Shown in pieces: positions 18,801 to 25,687 of a stretch of 64,000 bases of DNA. Source of the stretch: Flavobacterium sp. N1994. Its GTDB lineage: Bacteria; Bacteroidota; Bacteroidia; Flavobacteriales; Flavobacteriaceae. The notes under the pieces were generated by a model, which was given only the letters and a program-made list of their open reading frames with translations, ran no database searches and was not told where the DNA came from. The stretch spans positions 2,914,001-2,978,000 of the forward strand of contig NZ_CP109999.1 in the NCBI RefSeq assembly GCF_025947145.1. Reading direction: 5' to 3'. Position numbers and translations under genes: made by a program. Numbering within the stretch: the stretch's first letter is position 1; each line of letters opens with the position of its first letter.

Positions 18801-20690
18801 GGAAATTCGGGTGATGTAACCATTACAGGTGGTGTTGGTCAGTTTACAATTCCGGCGTCAGTTATTGCTACCGTTGGAAGTTATACGCTTACTATTAACA
18901 CCATCACTACCACAATAGGTTGTTCAAACACTAATGAAGATGCCAACATTACATTTACAGTTGTTGCTCCTTTATCAGCGGGAACTGCTGTTACACCAGT
19001 ACCATCATATTGTGCTTCAATAGGAGTTCTTGATTTGGCCTCACTTTTAACAAATGAAGATGCTGGAGGAGGATGGACTGATAGTAATGGACAAGCGGTA
19101 ACATCACCATTGAATATCATCAATTTCACAGCTGGAACATATAGTTATACCTATTCACTTACCAATGCGTGTGGATCAGATTCTGAAGTAGTGCAATTTA
19201 CTATTTTGGCTACACCACAATTAGCAACATTCAATGTATCCGTTTCTCCTGCATGTTTAGGAAGCGGTGTTATTGTGAGCCTTAACGGAATGGTTGATGG
19301 AACTTACACCTTAAATTATGATTTATCAGGAAGTAACACATTAGCAGGACAATCAGTAATAGTTACCATAGCATCTGGTATCGGAAGCTTTACTGTTCCT
19401 AGTGCCTCATTACCAAACGTTGGTACAACAGTAATTACATTTACAAGTATTGTAAATAATACAACTACTTGTTCAAACACACTAACCAATGTTGTCCAAC
19501 AAATTATCATTAGACCACTTGCTGATGTTGATAATACCAACTTAAGTGTGACCAATGTTTGTTTTGGCAATGGTATAGTGGTGAATATCTCAGGAGCTAC
19601 AAATCTCCCTGATGATGTATATCAATTTAGTTATTCGATTCCAAATGGAACGCCAATAGCAGGAAATTCAGGAAATGTAACCATAACTTCTGGTGCAGGT
19701 CAATTTGCAATTCCATCATCAGTATTCCCTACTGCTGGAAACTACACATTAACAATTAATGGAATTGTAGCCACAACAGCTTGTACCAATGCCAATGAAA
19801 ATGCTACGGTTAGTTTTGTCATCAATCCAATTCCAAACACTACTGGAGCAACAGTTGCAGCTCAAGATACTTGTACTAATATAGGTAGTGTAGTAACTAT
19901 TTCAGGAGCGACTAGTTTAGCAGATGGTAATTATTCTATTACCTATCAATTATCTGGTGCAAATACTGCAACAGCAACAGTTTCTGTCACATTCACAGGA
20001 GGAGCAACAACATTTACCATAACTGGAACGGATATAGTAAATAATGGAAATACTACTATAACAATTAATAACTTGACTGCTACTGCATCAACTTGTGGTA
20101 TTACAGGCACAGTATTCCCAATAGCTACTTTCAATGTAGCGCCATTAGCAACACCAGTTTTAAATCCAAATGGTGAACTTTTCTGCGGAACGCTTATCCC
20201 AGCGCCAACTATCGCAAGTCTATCGGCTAATATTGTTGGAACTCCTACAGTAATTTGGTATAATGCCAATATTGGTGGAACTGCTTATAGCGATGCCGAT
20301 TTATTAGTTAATGGAACAACCTATTATGGAGCTCTTGTTTCTGCAAATGGTTGCGAAAGTGCAACTCGCCTTCCTGTTAAGGTAGATTTGACGGTTTGTG
20401 ATGTTGTAATACCAGATGGTTTCTCACCAAACAACGACGGAATCAATGACACTTTTGAAATTCCACATCTTGCTATTTTATTCCCAAATTTCAAATTAGA
20501 AATCTATAATCGCTACGGAAGTTTAGTTTATAAAGGAGATATAAACGTTCCAAATTGGGACGGAACAACTACCGTAGGTGGTTTGAATTTAGGCGACAAA
20601 TTATTACCAACTGGGGTTTATTTTTATATTCTTGATTTTAATGACGGAATAAAAAGTGCCATTCAAGGTAGAGTATATCTAAACAGATAA
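9867..20690 (+). CDS. Giant repeat-rich surface adhesin with gliding/T9SS C-terminal domain
   Basis: Exported protein of about 3,607 residues. ATG 9867 is preferred to a TTG at 9846 because it starts a normal signal peptide (MRITTLVKNYFFYFLLLLC ... YSQ). Architecture: residues about 30-350, Ig-like modules with 'SLVAT...KWY....TALS...L.NG..YF'; about 352-1871, nineteen 80-residue Ig/PKD-like repeats with two Cys each; about 1872-2190, four modules of 'DAGIDAP..C...DL...LGGT...GGTWSP' type; about 2192-3320, four 281-286-residue super-modules; then a further Ig module and a C-terminal 'VIPDGFSPNNDGINDTFEI ... IYNRYGSLVYKG ... GVYFYILDF' domain, the CHU_C gliding-associated type B sorting signal of T9SS. 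The SprF-like and OmpA-like genes follow at once, as after sprB in Flavobacterium, so a role as a mobile or static adhesin is likely. It is a SprB-like protein, not demonstrably SprB. Ligand unknown. Confidence 0.92.
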   Translation: MRITTLVKNYFFYFLLLLCLFGHNNTVYSQCPTVTNANQSFCDTQSPTIASLVATDNGGGVKWYATATSTTALSSSTSLINGEDYFADDNTGTCGTRQSVIVKVYSAPTGPNFQGVCVTSLSQATPTNSQFAIVGNNLKWYTTPSGGTALSNTAVLSDNTIYYISQTNPATGCETSRLQLFVNVGLVPVPTGNAVQEFCHTGAMPTVGDLVASGNNNWYLTSAFGIPLDLSTPLVNGQFYYATTVDPPCESSDRFEVLVNIYEPNNAGIDGARGICIEQVPTTPSFDLFSLLGGTPDNTGVWTGPLATINGSQGTVDPSTMTLAGSPYVFTYTVTSALCAPDTSTVTITINPIPTVTVSSAPVCQGIPATVTATPSPAGTYTYVWTVPSGATNPGNVATFTTSTAGVYSVIATNTTTTCPAQPAQTTVVINPIPTVTVSSAPVCQGTPATVTATPSPAGTYTYVWTVPSGATNPGNVATFTTTTAGVYSVIATNTTTTCPAQPAQTTVVINPIPTVTVSSAPVCQGTPATVTATPSPAGTYTYVWTVPSGATNPGNVATFTTTTAGVYSVIATNTTTTCPAQPAQTTVVINPIPTVTVSSAPVCQGTPATVTATPSPAGTYTYVWTVPSGATNPGNVATFTTTTAGVYSVIATNTTTTCPAQPAQTTVVINPIPTVTVSSAPVCQGIPATVTATPSPAGTYTYVWTVPSGATNPGNVATFTTSTAGVYSVIATNTTTTCPAQPAQTTVVINPIPTVTVSSAPVCQGTPATVTATPSPAGTYTYVWTVPSGATNPGNVATFTTTTAGVYSVIATNTTTTCPAQPAQTTVVINPIPTVTVSSAPVCQGTPATVTATPSPAGTYTYVWTVPSGATNPGNVATFTTTTAGVYSVIATNTTTTCPAQPAQTTVVINPIPTVTVSSAPVCQGTPATVTATPSPAGTYTYVWTVPSGATNPGNVATFTTTTAGVYSVIATNTTTTCPAQPAQTTVVINPIPTVTVSSAPVCQGIPATVTATPSPAGTYTYVWTVPSGATNPGNVATFTTSTAGVYSVIATNTTTTCPALPAQTTVVINPLPTVTVSSAPVCQGTPATVTATPSPAGTYTYVWTVPSGATNPGNVATFTTTTAGVYSVIATNTTTTCPAQPAQTTVVINPIPTVTVSSAPVCQGTPATVTATPSPAGTYTYVWTVPSGATNPGNVATFTTTTAGVYSVIATNTTTTCPAQPAQTTVVINPIPTVTVSSAPVCQGTPATVTATPSPAGTYTYLWTVPSGATNPGNVATFTTTTAGVYSVIATNTTTTCPAQPAQTTVVINPIPTVTVSSAPVCQGTPATVTATPSPVGTYTYLWTVPSGATNPGNVATFTTTTAGVYSVIATNTTTTCPAQPAQTTVVINPIPTVTVSSAPVCQGTPATVTATPSPAGTYTYVWTVPSGATNPGNVATFTTTTAGVYSVIATNTTTTCPALPAQTTVVINPLPTVTVSSAPVCQGTPATVTATPSPAGTYTYVWTVPSGATNPGNVATFTTTTAGVYSVIATNTTTTCPAQPAQTTVVINPIPTVTVSSAPVCQGTPATVTATPSPAGTYTYVWTVPSGATNPGNVATFTTTTAGVYSVIATNTTTTCPAQPAQTTVVINPIPTVTVSSAPVCQGTPATVTATPSPAGTYTYLWTVPSGATNPGNVATFTTTTAGVYSVIATNTTTTCPAQPAQTTVVINPIPTVTVSSAPVCQGTPATVTATPSPVGTYTYLWTVPSGATNPGNVATFTTTTAGVYSVIATNTTTTCPAQPAQTTVVINPIPTVTVSSAPVCQGTPATVTATPSPAGTYTYVWTVPSGATNPGNVATFTTTTAGVYSVIATNTTTTCPALPAQTTVVINPIPDAGIDAPLTICSNQNSVDLIASLGGTPQLGGTWSPPLASGTGIFNPAIDTSGVYTYTITGIAPCIDDISTVTVTVVQGPEAGANNTLTICVNNPPKDLFLLLGPNAQTGGTWSPPMASGTGLFDPAVDPQGDYVYTLSGTAPCSSDSATISVTVNPIPDAGIDAPKTFCSNGTSEDLFLSLGGTPQAGGTWSPALASGTGVFNPAVDTAGAYAYTVGGTCVTPSTATVTVAIVTAPNSGGTGQTLNTCADITSFDLSTGLNGTQGSGTWNDDDATNALTNNIFNPSTVGVGTYHFTYTVIGTSPCANATSTVTVIVNPLSNPGTAVTIPPVCTSVGTIDLNTLITGQDAGGTWSTPSPVNISGFTAGTYTYTYSVTNSCGTHTTDVNFTVLPNPILTNANVINASACVGADALINLTGMVDGTYSLNYSLSGSNTLANQTATVVISGGVGNFTVPATSLPNTGTTTITFTTIQDTASTCQVTLTGILATITVKPLVQISNTNIAVSSICIGSNAVVEISNAVNLPDGIYQFDYVIPTATPPTGNSGDVTITGGVGQFSVPASVFATIGNYTITISGITITNGCSNTSQDANITFAVVGPLSPGTAVTPTPSYCTSVGTIDLNTLLTGQDAGGTWSTPSPVNISSFVAGTYTYTYSVTNTCGTFTTDVQFTVLPNPILTNTNISNAAACVGTDAVVNLAGMVDGTYSLNYSLSGSNILANQTITVVISGGVGSFTVPTISIPNTGTTTITFNTIQDTTSTCQVTLTAILATITVNPLVQINNTNIAVSSVCIGSNAIVEISNAINLPDGVYQFDYSIPTGTPATGNSGDVTITGGVGQFSVPASVIAAVGNYTITVTGITTITGCSNTSQNANITFAVVAPLSSGTAVTPTPSYCTSVGTIDLTTLLTGQDAGGTWSTPSPIDVSAFAAGTYTYTYSVTNACGTFTTDVHFIILPNPVITSANITNATACIGTDVVVNLTGMVDGSYTLNYDLNGSNTLANQTATVVISGTTGSFTIPAANVPNTGITIITFTTIQDTALTCQTTLTNVAGSITINPIVQIDNTNLAVSSVCINSNAVVDITNAVNLPDGVYQFDYTIPTGTPSTGNSGDVTITGGVGQFTIPASVIATVGSYTLTINTITTTIGCSNTNEDANITFTVVAPLSAGTAVTPVPSYCASIGVLDLASLLTNEDAGGGWTDSNGQAVTSPLNIINFTAGTYSYTYSLTNACGSDSEVVQFTILATPQLATFNVSVSPACLGSGVIVSLNGMVDGTYTLNYDLSGSNTLAGQSVIVTIASGIGSFTVPSASLPNVGTTVITFTSIVNNTTTCSNTLTNVVQQIIIRPLADVDNTNLSVTNVCFGNGIVVNISGATNLPDDVYQFSYSIPNGTPIAGNSGNVTITSGAGQFAIPSSVFPTAGNYTLTINGIVATTACTNANENATVSFVINPIPNTTGATVAAQDTCTNIGSVVTISGATSLADGNYSITYQLSGANTATATVSVTFTGGATTFTITGTDIVNNGNTTITINNLTATASTCGITGTVFPIATFNVAPLATPVLNPNGELFCGTLIPAPTIASLSANIVGTPTVIWYNANIGGTAYSDADLLVNGTTYYGALVSANGCESATRLPVKVDLTVCDVVIPDGFSPNNDGINDTFEIPHLAILFPNFKLEIYNRYGSLVYKGDINVPNWDGTTTVGGLNLGDKLLPTGVYFYILDFNDGIKSAIQGRVYLNR
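10921..15480 (+). repeat. Nineteen tandem 240-bp (80-residue) repeats with higher-order duplications
   Basis: Exactly 19 units of 240 bp, each starting near 'caataccaacagtaac', all in frame. Units 1-4 (10921-11880) and 5-8 (11881-12840) differ at one base that I could find (10937 C versus 11897 G). Unit 9 repeats the start of that block. Units 10-14 (13081-14280) and 15-19 (14281-15480) are a second, 1200-bp duplication, nearly identical except for a patch at about 13201-13440 versus 14401-14640. Each unit encodes two Cys and a Pro/Thr/Val-rich Ig-like fold. Confidence 0.97.
16440..19826 (+). repeat. Four diverged 843-858-bp super-repeats in the adhesin
   Basis: Units start at 16440, 17283, 18126 and 18969 (spacing 843, 843, 843; the last is 858 bp). 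Each has a 'PGTAVTP.PSYC.S.G..DL..LLT.QDAGGTWS' part, a 'N.. ACVG.DA.VNL.GMVDG.Y.LNY.LSGSN' part and a 'NLPDG.YQFDY.IP.GTP.TGNSGDVTITGG.GQF' part. They are clearly diverged at DNA level, unlike the 240-bp array. Confidence 0.9.
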
Positions 20691-20696
20691 GGAGCA

Positions 20697-21668
20697 ATGA
20701 GTACAAATATGAAACATAAAATTATAAAATATCTCTTAGTGCTGCTTGTGGTATTTTTGACTTCAAAGTTACACGCACAACAAGATCCGCAGTTCACTCA
20801 TTATATGTATAACATGAGTGTGGTCAATCCAGCATATGCAACAGATAATCCAGATGTAATTAATTTAGGAGGATTATATCGTGCCCAATGGGTAGGAATA
20901 AAAGGAGCACCAACGACCCAAACGTTCTTCGCTCACAAACCGTTGTCGAAAAGAGTGGAAATGGGTATTTCAGTGGTACACGATGAAATTGGTAATGTGG
21001 TAAGAGAAAATAACATCTTTGCCGATTTTGCTTATGTAATTCCTTTAAACGAATCGGTAAAATTATCATTCGGATTGAAAGCGGGAGTTACTTTATTTAA
21101 CACCGATTTTAACGGATTTGTCTATACCGACCCTACGATAGATCCAGCATTTCAGGATAACATTAGTAAAACCTTTCCGAATATTGGTGCCGGAACGTAT
21201 TTGTTTGGACCCAATTATTATGTTGGTTTTTCCACCCCTAATTTAATGACTTCAAGACATATTGAAACCATAAACGGACGTCCAGGAAGTGGTGTGGAAT
21301 CGGTACATTTTTTCTTAACCAGTGGTTATGTATTTACGTTTAACGGAAATGATAATTTCAAATTAAAACCAGCATTCATGGCCAAAGGAGTAGAAGGAGC
21401 CCCTGTTGCTTTAGATTTAACGACGAATGTTTTAATTAATAACAAATTTGAATTAGGTGCTGGCTATAGATTGGGAGATTCGGTTAGCGGATTAGCCAGT
21501 TTTTATATTACACCAACACTCAGAATTGGATATTCCTATGATTATACGTTATCCAATTTGGGTAGATTCAATTCGGGTTCTCACGAAGTATTTTTACTAT
21601 TTGATTTAGATTCAAATAAACTCTCTTCATCAGGTAAAGGATACGACAAATCACCAAGGTTCTTTTAA
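20697..21668 (+). CDS. PorP/SprF-family type IX secretion outer-membrane protein
   Basis: Outer-membrane beta-barrel protein of 323 residues, of the family to which SprF and PorP belong. In Flavobacterium, SprF is needed for delivery of SprB to the cell surface. A signal peptide (…YLLVLLVVFLTSKLHAQ) is followed by the family signature 'QDPQFTHYMYNMSVVNPAYA' and 'LGGLYRAQWVGIKGAPTTQTFFAHKPL'. Beta-strand-rich sequence and 'SPNL...' / 'YDYTLSNLGRFNSGSHEVFLLFDL' near the end complete the pattern. Start is ATG 20697 or ATG 20709. An AAGGAG lies only two bases before the first ATG, unusual for this phylum. The gene starts 6 bases after the adhesin stop and ends 2 bases before the OmpA gene, so the three are one unit. 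It is most likely the dedicated export or anchoring partner of the giant adhesin. Confidence 0.93.
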   Translation: MSTNMKHKIIKYLLVLLVVFLTSKLHAQQDPQFTHYMYNMSVVNPAYATDNPDVINLGGLYRAQWVGIKGAPTTQTFFAHKPLSKRVEMGISVVHDEIGNVVRENNIFADFAYVIPLNESVKLSFGLKAGVTLFNTDFNGFVYTDPTIDPAFQDNISKTFPNIGAGTYLFGPNYYVGFSTPNLMTSRHIETINGRPGSGVESVHFFLTSGYVFTFNGNDNFKLKPAFMAKGVEGAPVALDLTTNVLINNKFELGAGYRLGDSVSGLASFYITPTLRIGYSYDYTLSNLGRFNSGSHEVFLLFDLDSNKLSSSGKGYDKSPRFF

Positions 21669-21670
21669 AA

Positions 21671-23563
21671 ATGAAAATGATGAAAAAATTCTACTACATA
21701 CTTTTTGTTTTTTGCAGTATCACCACTCTTTTTGCCCAAAAGAAAGCTAGTGTTAAAGAAGCCAATTCTTTATTTGGAAGAAAAGCTTATGTCAAAGCTG
21801 CAGAGGCTTATGAGCAAGTGCCTCAATCGAAACAAGTGTTGCAAAATTTAGGCGATTGCTATTACTATAATTTCCAAATGAACAATGCCGTTCGGGCATA
21901 TGGACAATTGTTTTTTACCTATAAAGACAGTGTTAAAAAGGAAGTGTTTTTCAGATATGCTAATGCCTTGAAAGGAACAAAAGATTTTGATAAAGGCGAT
22001 GCTATCATGAGTGAATATTTAGGATACGAACAAAGCACTCCTAAATTCATGAAAAACATAACGAGAAACATACCTACTAGTTTCAAGTTGCAAATGATGT
22101 CGAAAAATAAGACCAACGGTGATTTTGGAATTTCTTTCTATGGGGATAAAGTAGTCTTTGCGTCCCTCAGAAATGCTGCTGATAAAGCATACGGATGGAA
22201 CGACAGACCTTATCTTGACTTGTTTTCAGCAAAAGTAAATAGCCAAGGACAATTGACCGATGTAGAGCCTTTTTCTGATGTTATCAATACCAAGAAACAC
22301 GAAAGTAACGCCACGTTTAGTGCCGATGGTAAAATCATGTATTTCAACAGAAGTGGAGAAAAGCAAGTCAAAGTTGGTAATGAGAAAGTAGCCATGATCA
22401 AAATTTACAAAGCAGAGTTTGTAAACGGAAAATGGGACAAAGTAACCATGTTGCCTTTTTCAAGCGATACCTATTCAGTTGAACATCCTTTCTTGACTAA
22501 AGATGGTAAGAAATTGTATTTTGCCAGTGATATGCCTGGTTCGTTTGAAGGCTCAATGGATATTTATGTCGTAGATGTTAATGAAGATGGAACCTACAGT
22601 CAACCCAGAAATTTAGGAGAGACAATCAATACAATCCACAGAGAACAATTTCCTTTCCTGACAGAAGATGGAACGCTCTATTTTGCATCAGATGGGCATC
22701 AAGGGAATGGAAATTTAGATGTTTTTATGAGCTTGAAAATTAGCGATACCGAATTTGATAAACCACTTAATCTTGGCTCCACTATTAATAGTGAAATGGA
22801 TGATTTCAATTTCATTCTTGATGAAAAAACTCAAAAAGGCTATTTCGCCTCTAACAGAACGGGTGATGATAACTTGTATACCTTTGTTCAAGAAGAAAAT
22901 AAATTGCAATATTTAGTGGAAGGAGAAGTTCGAGATGTTAAAACAACTGAACTTTTACCTGGTGCTACAGTAAAATTATTTGACGATAAAGGTAATTTGC
23001 TTGAAGAAGTTTTAGTGGGTAAAGATGGTACTTTTGATTTCAACACAGAGCCTAATAGGAAATACAAAATTATGGCTTTCAAAGATTTTTATATTCCTGC
23101 CGAAGCCGAGTTTGATACTAGCCAAAAAGGCAAAGTGTATATAGATTTACAAATGAAAGTCCAATCGTATTATGATGCCGAAGATATCATCAACAAACAA
23201 GCGGATGGAACGGTTTTGATTGAGCTTGAAAATATTTACTTCGACTTGAATAAATGGGATATTAAACCTCAAGCAGCCCAAGTTTTAAATGTGCTTTTAG
23301 GTATCCTTAAAAAATATCCATACATGGAAATCGAGATTGGTGCTCATACAGATTCACGTGCATCAGATGTTTATAATTTAAGACTGTCCAATAAAAGAGC
23401 CGCTTCTGCTTTAGAGTATTTAGTGAAAAATGGCATCGATAGAAAACGACTTCGTTCCATTGGATACGGAGAAACAAAACCGTTAATTATTTGTCCTAAA
23501 AACGATTGTACTCCAGCAGAACACGCTACCAACCGTAGATGTACTTTTATGATTTTGAAATAA
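21671..23563 (+). CDS. OmpA-family protein with TPR and propeller domains (PorE-like)
   Basis: Cell-envelope protein of 630 residues with a signal peptide (…YYILFVFCSITTLFAQ). Domain order: TPR-like helices at about 25-140; PD40/WD40-like beta-propeller at about 150-405 with repeated 'ATFSADGKIMYF', 'PFLTKDGKKLYFASD', 'PFLTEDGTLYFASDG'; a carboxypeptidase-regulatory-like Ig domain at about 412-490 ('VEGEVRDVKTTELLPGATVKL'); and a C-terminal OmpA domain at about 515-630 with the peptidoglycan-binding 'GAHTDSRASDVYNLRLSNKRA'. This architecture matches PorE and related T9SS-linked proteins. As third gene after adhesin and SprF-like protein it may tie the export site to peptidoglycan. A terminator follows 39 bases downstream. 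Confidence 0.9.
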   Translation: MKMMKKFYYILFVFCSITTLFAQKKASVKEANSLFGRKAYVKAAEAYEQVPQSKQVLQNLGDCYYYNFQMNNAVRAYGQLFFTYKDSVKKEVFFRYANALKGTKDFDKGDAIMSEYLGYEQSTPKFMKNITRNIPTSFKLQMMSKNKTNGDFGISFYGDKVVFASLRNAADKAYGWNDRPYLDLFSAKVNSQGQLTDVEPFSDVINTKKHESNATFSADGKIMYFNRSGEKQVKVGNEKVAMIKIYKAEFVNGKWDKVTMLPFSSDTYSVEHPFLTKDGKKLYFASDMPGSFEGSMDIYVVDVNEDGTYSQPRNLGETINTIHREQFPFLTEDGTLYFASDGHQGNGNLDVFMSLKISDTEFDKPLNLGSTINSEMDDFNFILDEKTQKGYFASNRTGDDNLYTFVQEENKLQYLVEGEVRDVKTTELLPGATVKLFDDKGNLLEEVLVGKDGTFDFNTEPNRKYKIMAFKDFYIPAEAEFDTSQKGKVYIDLQMKVQSYYDAEDIINKQADGTVLIELENIYFDLNKWDIKPQAAQVLNVLLGILKKYPYMEIEIGAHTDSRASDVYNLRLSNKRAASALEYLVKNGIDRKRLRSIGYGETKPLIICPKNDCTPAEHATNRRCTFMILK

Positions 23564-23602
23564 TTTCAGTTAGTTGTTGTTAATAAAGTTGGGATTTTTA
23601 CT

Positions 23603-23636
23603 AAAATGCACTCTAAGAACAGAGTGCATTTTTTTT
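23603..23636 (+). terminator. Terminator of the adhesin-sprF-ompA unit
   Basis: 12-bp inverted repeat AAAATGCACTCT / AGAGTGCATTTT with a 6-base loop, followed by more T. Strong intrinsic terminator. Confidence 0.92.
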
Positions 23637-23659
23637 AGGCTACTATTCAGTTGAATATG

Positions 23660-23667
23660 TACTTTTG
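23660..23667 (+). promoter_or_regulatory. -7 promoter element of pafA
   Basis: TACTTTTG fits TAnnTTTG, with its first base 27 bases before the ATG; the same 8-mer precedes proC and the gene at 57400. No -33 element at normal spacing. Confidence 0.55.
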
Positions 23668-23686
23668 TAAAATATAATTACAACTC

Positions 23687-25300
23687 ATGAATAAGTTTCT
23701 TTCCTTCGCTTTCTTATTGATTATTTCCAATCTGTCAGCACAACAACGTCCAAAATTAGTGGTGGGCATCGTGGTAGACCAAATGAAAATGGAATACCTC
23801 TACCGCTTTCAAAGTGACTTTTCAGAGAATGGTTTTAAACGATTGATGAAGGAAGGCTACACTTTTCAGAATACCCATTATAACTACATGCCCACTTATA
23901 CCGCTCCTGGTCACGCGTCCATCTATACAGGAACAACACCAGCCACTCATGGAATTGTAGGGAACGAATGGTTCAGCAGAAAACTAGGCAAGGACGTTTA
24001 TTGTACCGATGATGCCTCGGTGCAAACTATTGGTGATGGAACAAAAGAAGAAGGCGAAATGTCTCCTAAAAATTTACTGTCTACAACGATAACAGATGAA
24101 TTGCGATTGGCCACCAACTTCAAAGGAAAAGTAATCGGAATGAGTTTAAAAGACCGTGGAGCTATTTTACCTGCCGGACATTTTGCCAATTGGGCCTTTT
24201 GGTACAGCAAAACAGGATCTTTTATATCCAGTACTTTCTACGGAACGGCTTTGCCTGATTGGGTTACCCAATTTAACAATGAAAAACACTTCATGCCTTA
24301 TATCAATAAAGGTTGGGATTTACTAAAACCAAAGGAAACCTATGATGAAAGTTTACCAGATGATAATATTTATGAAGGAAAACCAAACGGTGCCAAACCT
24401 ATTTTTCCGTATGATTTAAAAAGTGCTTATACCGTTAAAAATGATGCAGGTATTCTTCGATCAACTCCTTATGGAAATGATTTATTGGAGGAGTTTGCCA
24501 AAACGGCTATTGATAAAGAACAATTAGGGAAAGACAATATAACCGATTTCTTAACGGTTAGTTTTTCTTCTACAGATTACATGGGGCATATTTTAGGACC
24601 GCGTTCAATGGAGTTACAAGATACCTATTTGCGTTTAGATAATACCATTGCTGACTTCCTAGCTTATTTAGATAAAACAGTGGGCAAAGGGAATTATCTT
24701 TTATTCTTAACAGCCGATCATGCCGGAGCTGAAAATGCTAAATTCCTAAACGACAACAAATACAACGTCATCAATATAGAAACCAAAGAAATAGTAAAAG
24801 GATTAAAGAAATTCTCAACCGATACTTTTGGTGAGGATTTAGTATGGAACTATTCTAATTTCAATCTCTTTGTAGATAAAGAAAAAATCAAAATAAAAGG
24901 GCTTGAAGTTTCCAAAGTGAAACAAGCATTCAAAGACTATTTAATGACCCAAGACCAAGTAAAAAGGGTCTATTCTGAAGAAGAAATCTTAGCCAATACT
25001 GGCACTGATTATTATTTAAATTGCATTGCTAAAGGATATGATGCCACACAAGATGGTGACTTAATAATTCTAGACAAACCAGGTTACATCGAATATGGAG
25101 CAACGGGAACCTCACACGGTACACCATATAGTTATGATACTCATGTGCCTTTACTTTTCTTTGGTTGGAACATTAAACCAGGACAAACCAGCGACCGAAA
25201 AGTAATTACAGAAATAGCACCAACCATTGCTCAAAAAATAAAAGTAGCCCTTCCTAACGGAACCGAAGCCCAAGTCTTAACAGAGATTCTGGATAAATAA
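23687..25300 (+). CDS. pafA: PafA-type alkaline phosphatase
   Basis: Exported phosphate monoesterase of the alkaline phosphatase superfamily, 537 residues, close to the length of PafA of Elizabethkingia. The signal peptide is MNKFLSFAFLLIISNLSAQ. Active-site features: metal ligand Asp31 (GIVVDQMKMEYLYR), nucleophile Thr72 in 'PTYTAPGHASIYTGTTPATHG', the Lys155/Arg157 pair in 'SLKDRGAILPAGH' that distinguishes PafA-like monoesterases, 'STDYMGHILGP', 'TADHAGAENA' and 'HGTPYSYDTHVPLLFFGW' for the remaining Zn ligands. It frees phosphate from organic esters in the periplasm or outside; PafA enzymes are often not repressed by phosphate, but no regulatory site for that is visible here. Monocistronic, between two terminators. 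Confidence 0.92.
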   Translation: MNKFLSFAFLLIISNLSAQQRPKLVVGIVVDQMKMEYLYRFQSDFSENGFKRLMKEGYTFQNTHYNYMPTYTAPGHASIYTGTTPATHGIVGNEWFSRKLGKDVYCTDDASVQTIGDGTKEEGEMSPKNLLSTTITDELRLATNFKGKVIGMSLKDRGAILPAGHFANWAFWYSKTGSFISSTFYGTALPDWVTQFNNEKHFMPYINKGWDLLKPKETYDESLPDDNIYEGKPNGAKPIFPYDLKSAYTVKNDAGILRSTPYGNDLLEEFAKTAIDKEQLGKDNITDFLTVSFSSTDYMGHILGPRSMELQDTYLRLDNTIADFLAYLDKTVGKGNYLLFLTADHAGAENAKFLNDNKYNVINIETKEIVKGLKKFSTDTFGEDLVWNYSNFNLFVDKEKIKIKGLEVSKVKQAFKDYLMTQDQVKRVYSEEEILANTGTDYYLNCIAKGYDATQDGDLIILDKPGYIEYGATGTSHGTPYSYDTHVPLLFFGWNIKPGQTSDRKVITEIAPTIAQKIKVALPNGTEAQVLTEILDK

Positions 25301-25301
25301 T

Positions 25302-25323
25302 AAAAGGCTCTTAGGAGCCTTTT
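25302..25323. terminator. Bidirectional terminator between pafA and VOC gene
   Basis: AAAAGGCTC / GAGCCTTTT, 4-base loop, followed by T on the plus strand and by TTA-rich sequence on the minus strand. It lies between convergent genes. Confidence 0.9.
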
Positions 25324-25327
25324 TAAG

Positions 25328-25684
25328 TTATAGACTTTCCCCAAAGGTCAACAAATTATGGTCGGGGTCAAGTAAAGAAAATTCCCGTTGCCCCCATGGT
25401 TTAGCTTCTAAATAGCCATTCGGATGGATTCTTATTTTATTGTCTAATAAGGTTTGGTAAAACGTTTCGATGTTATCCGTTCGGATGTAAACCTGTCCAT
25501 AGTTTTCTTTCGGGTCTAACGTTTTGAATTCAAAAAAATGAATTTGGATATTGTCCTTCTCTACCATTAGATAACCCTCATAATCAGCACTGCCAAATTC
25601 ATGAAAACCTAATTGATTGATATAATACTCCCGAGTAATAGCTTTATCACGCATGGGAAGCTTGGGATGAATGTTGGTAAGCAT
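25328..25684 (-). CDS. VOC-family (bleomycin-resistance-like) protein
   Basis: Small cytosolic protein of 118 residues with one vicinal-oxygen-chelate/glyoxalase fold: N-terminal 'NIHPKLPMRDKAITREYYINQLGF' strand-helix, central 'YLMVEKDNIQIHFFEF' and C-terminal 'GQREFSLLDPDHNLLTFGE'. This is the arrangement of Ble-like drug-binding proteins, which sequester bleomycin-type compounds as dimers; many homologues have no tested role. The start ATG 25684 lies 3 bases after the stop of the DinB-family gene, so the two are co-transcribed. A detoxification or stress function is plausible, not shown. Confidence 0.82.
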   Translation of the reverse strand: MLTNIHPKLPMRDKAITREYYINQLGFHEFGSADYEGYLMVEKDNIQIHFFEFKTLDPKENYGQVYIRTDNIETFYQTLLDNKIRIHPNGYLEAKPWGQREFSLLDPDHNLLTFGESL

Positions 25685-25687
25685 AAT

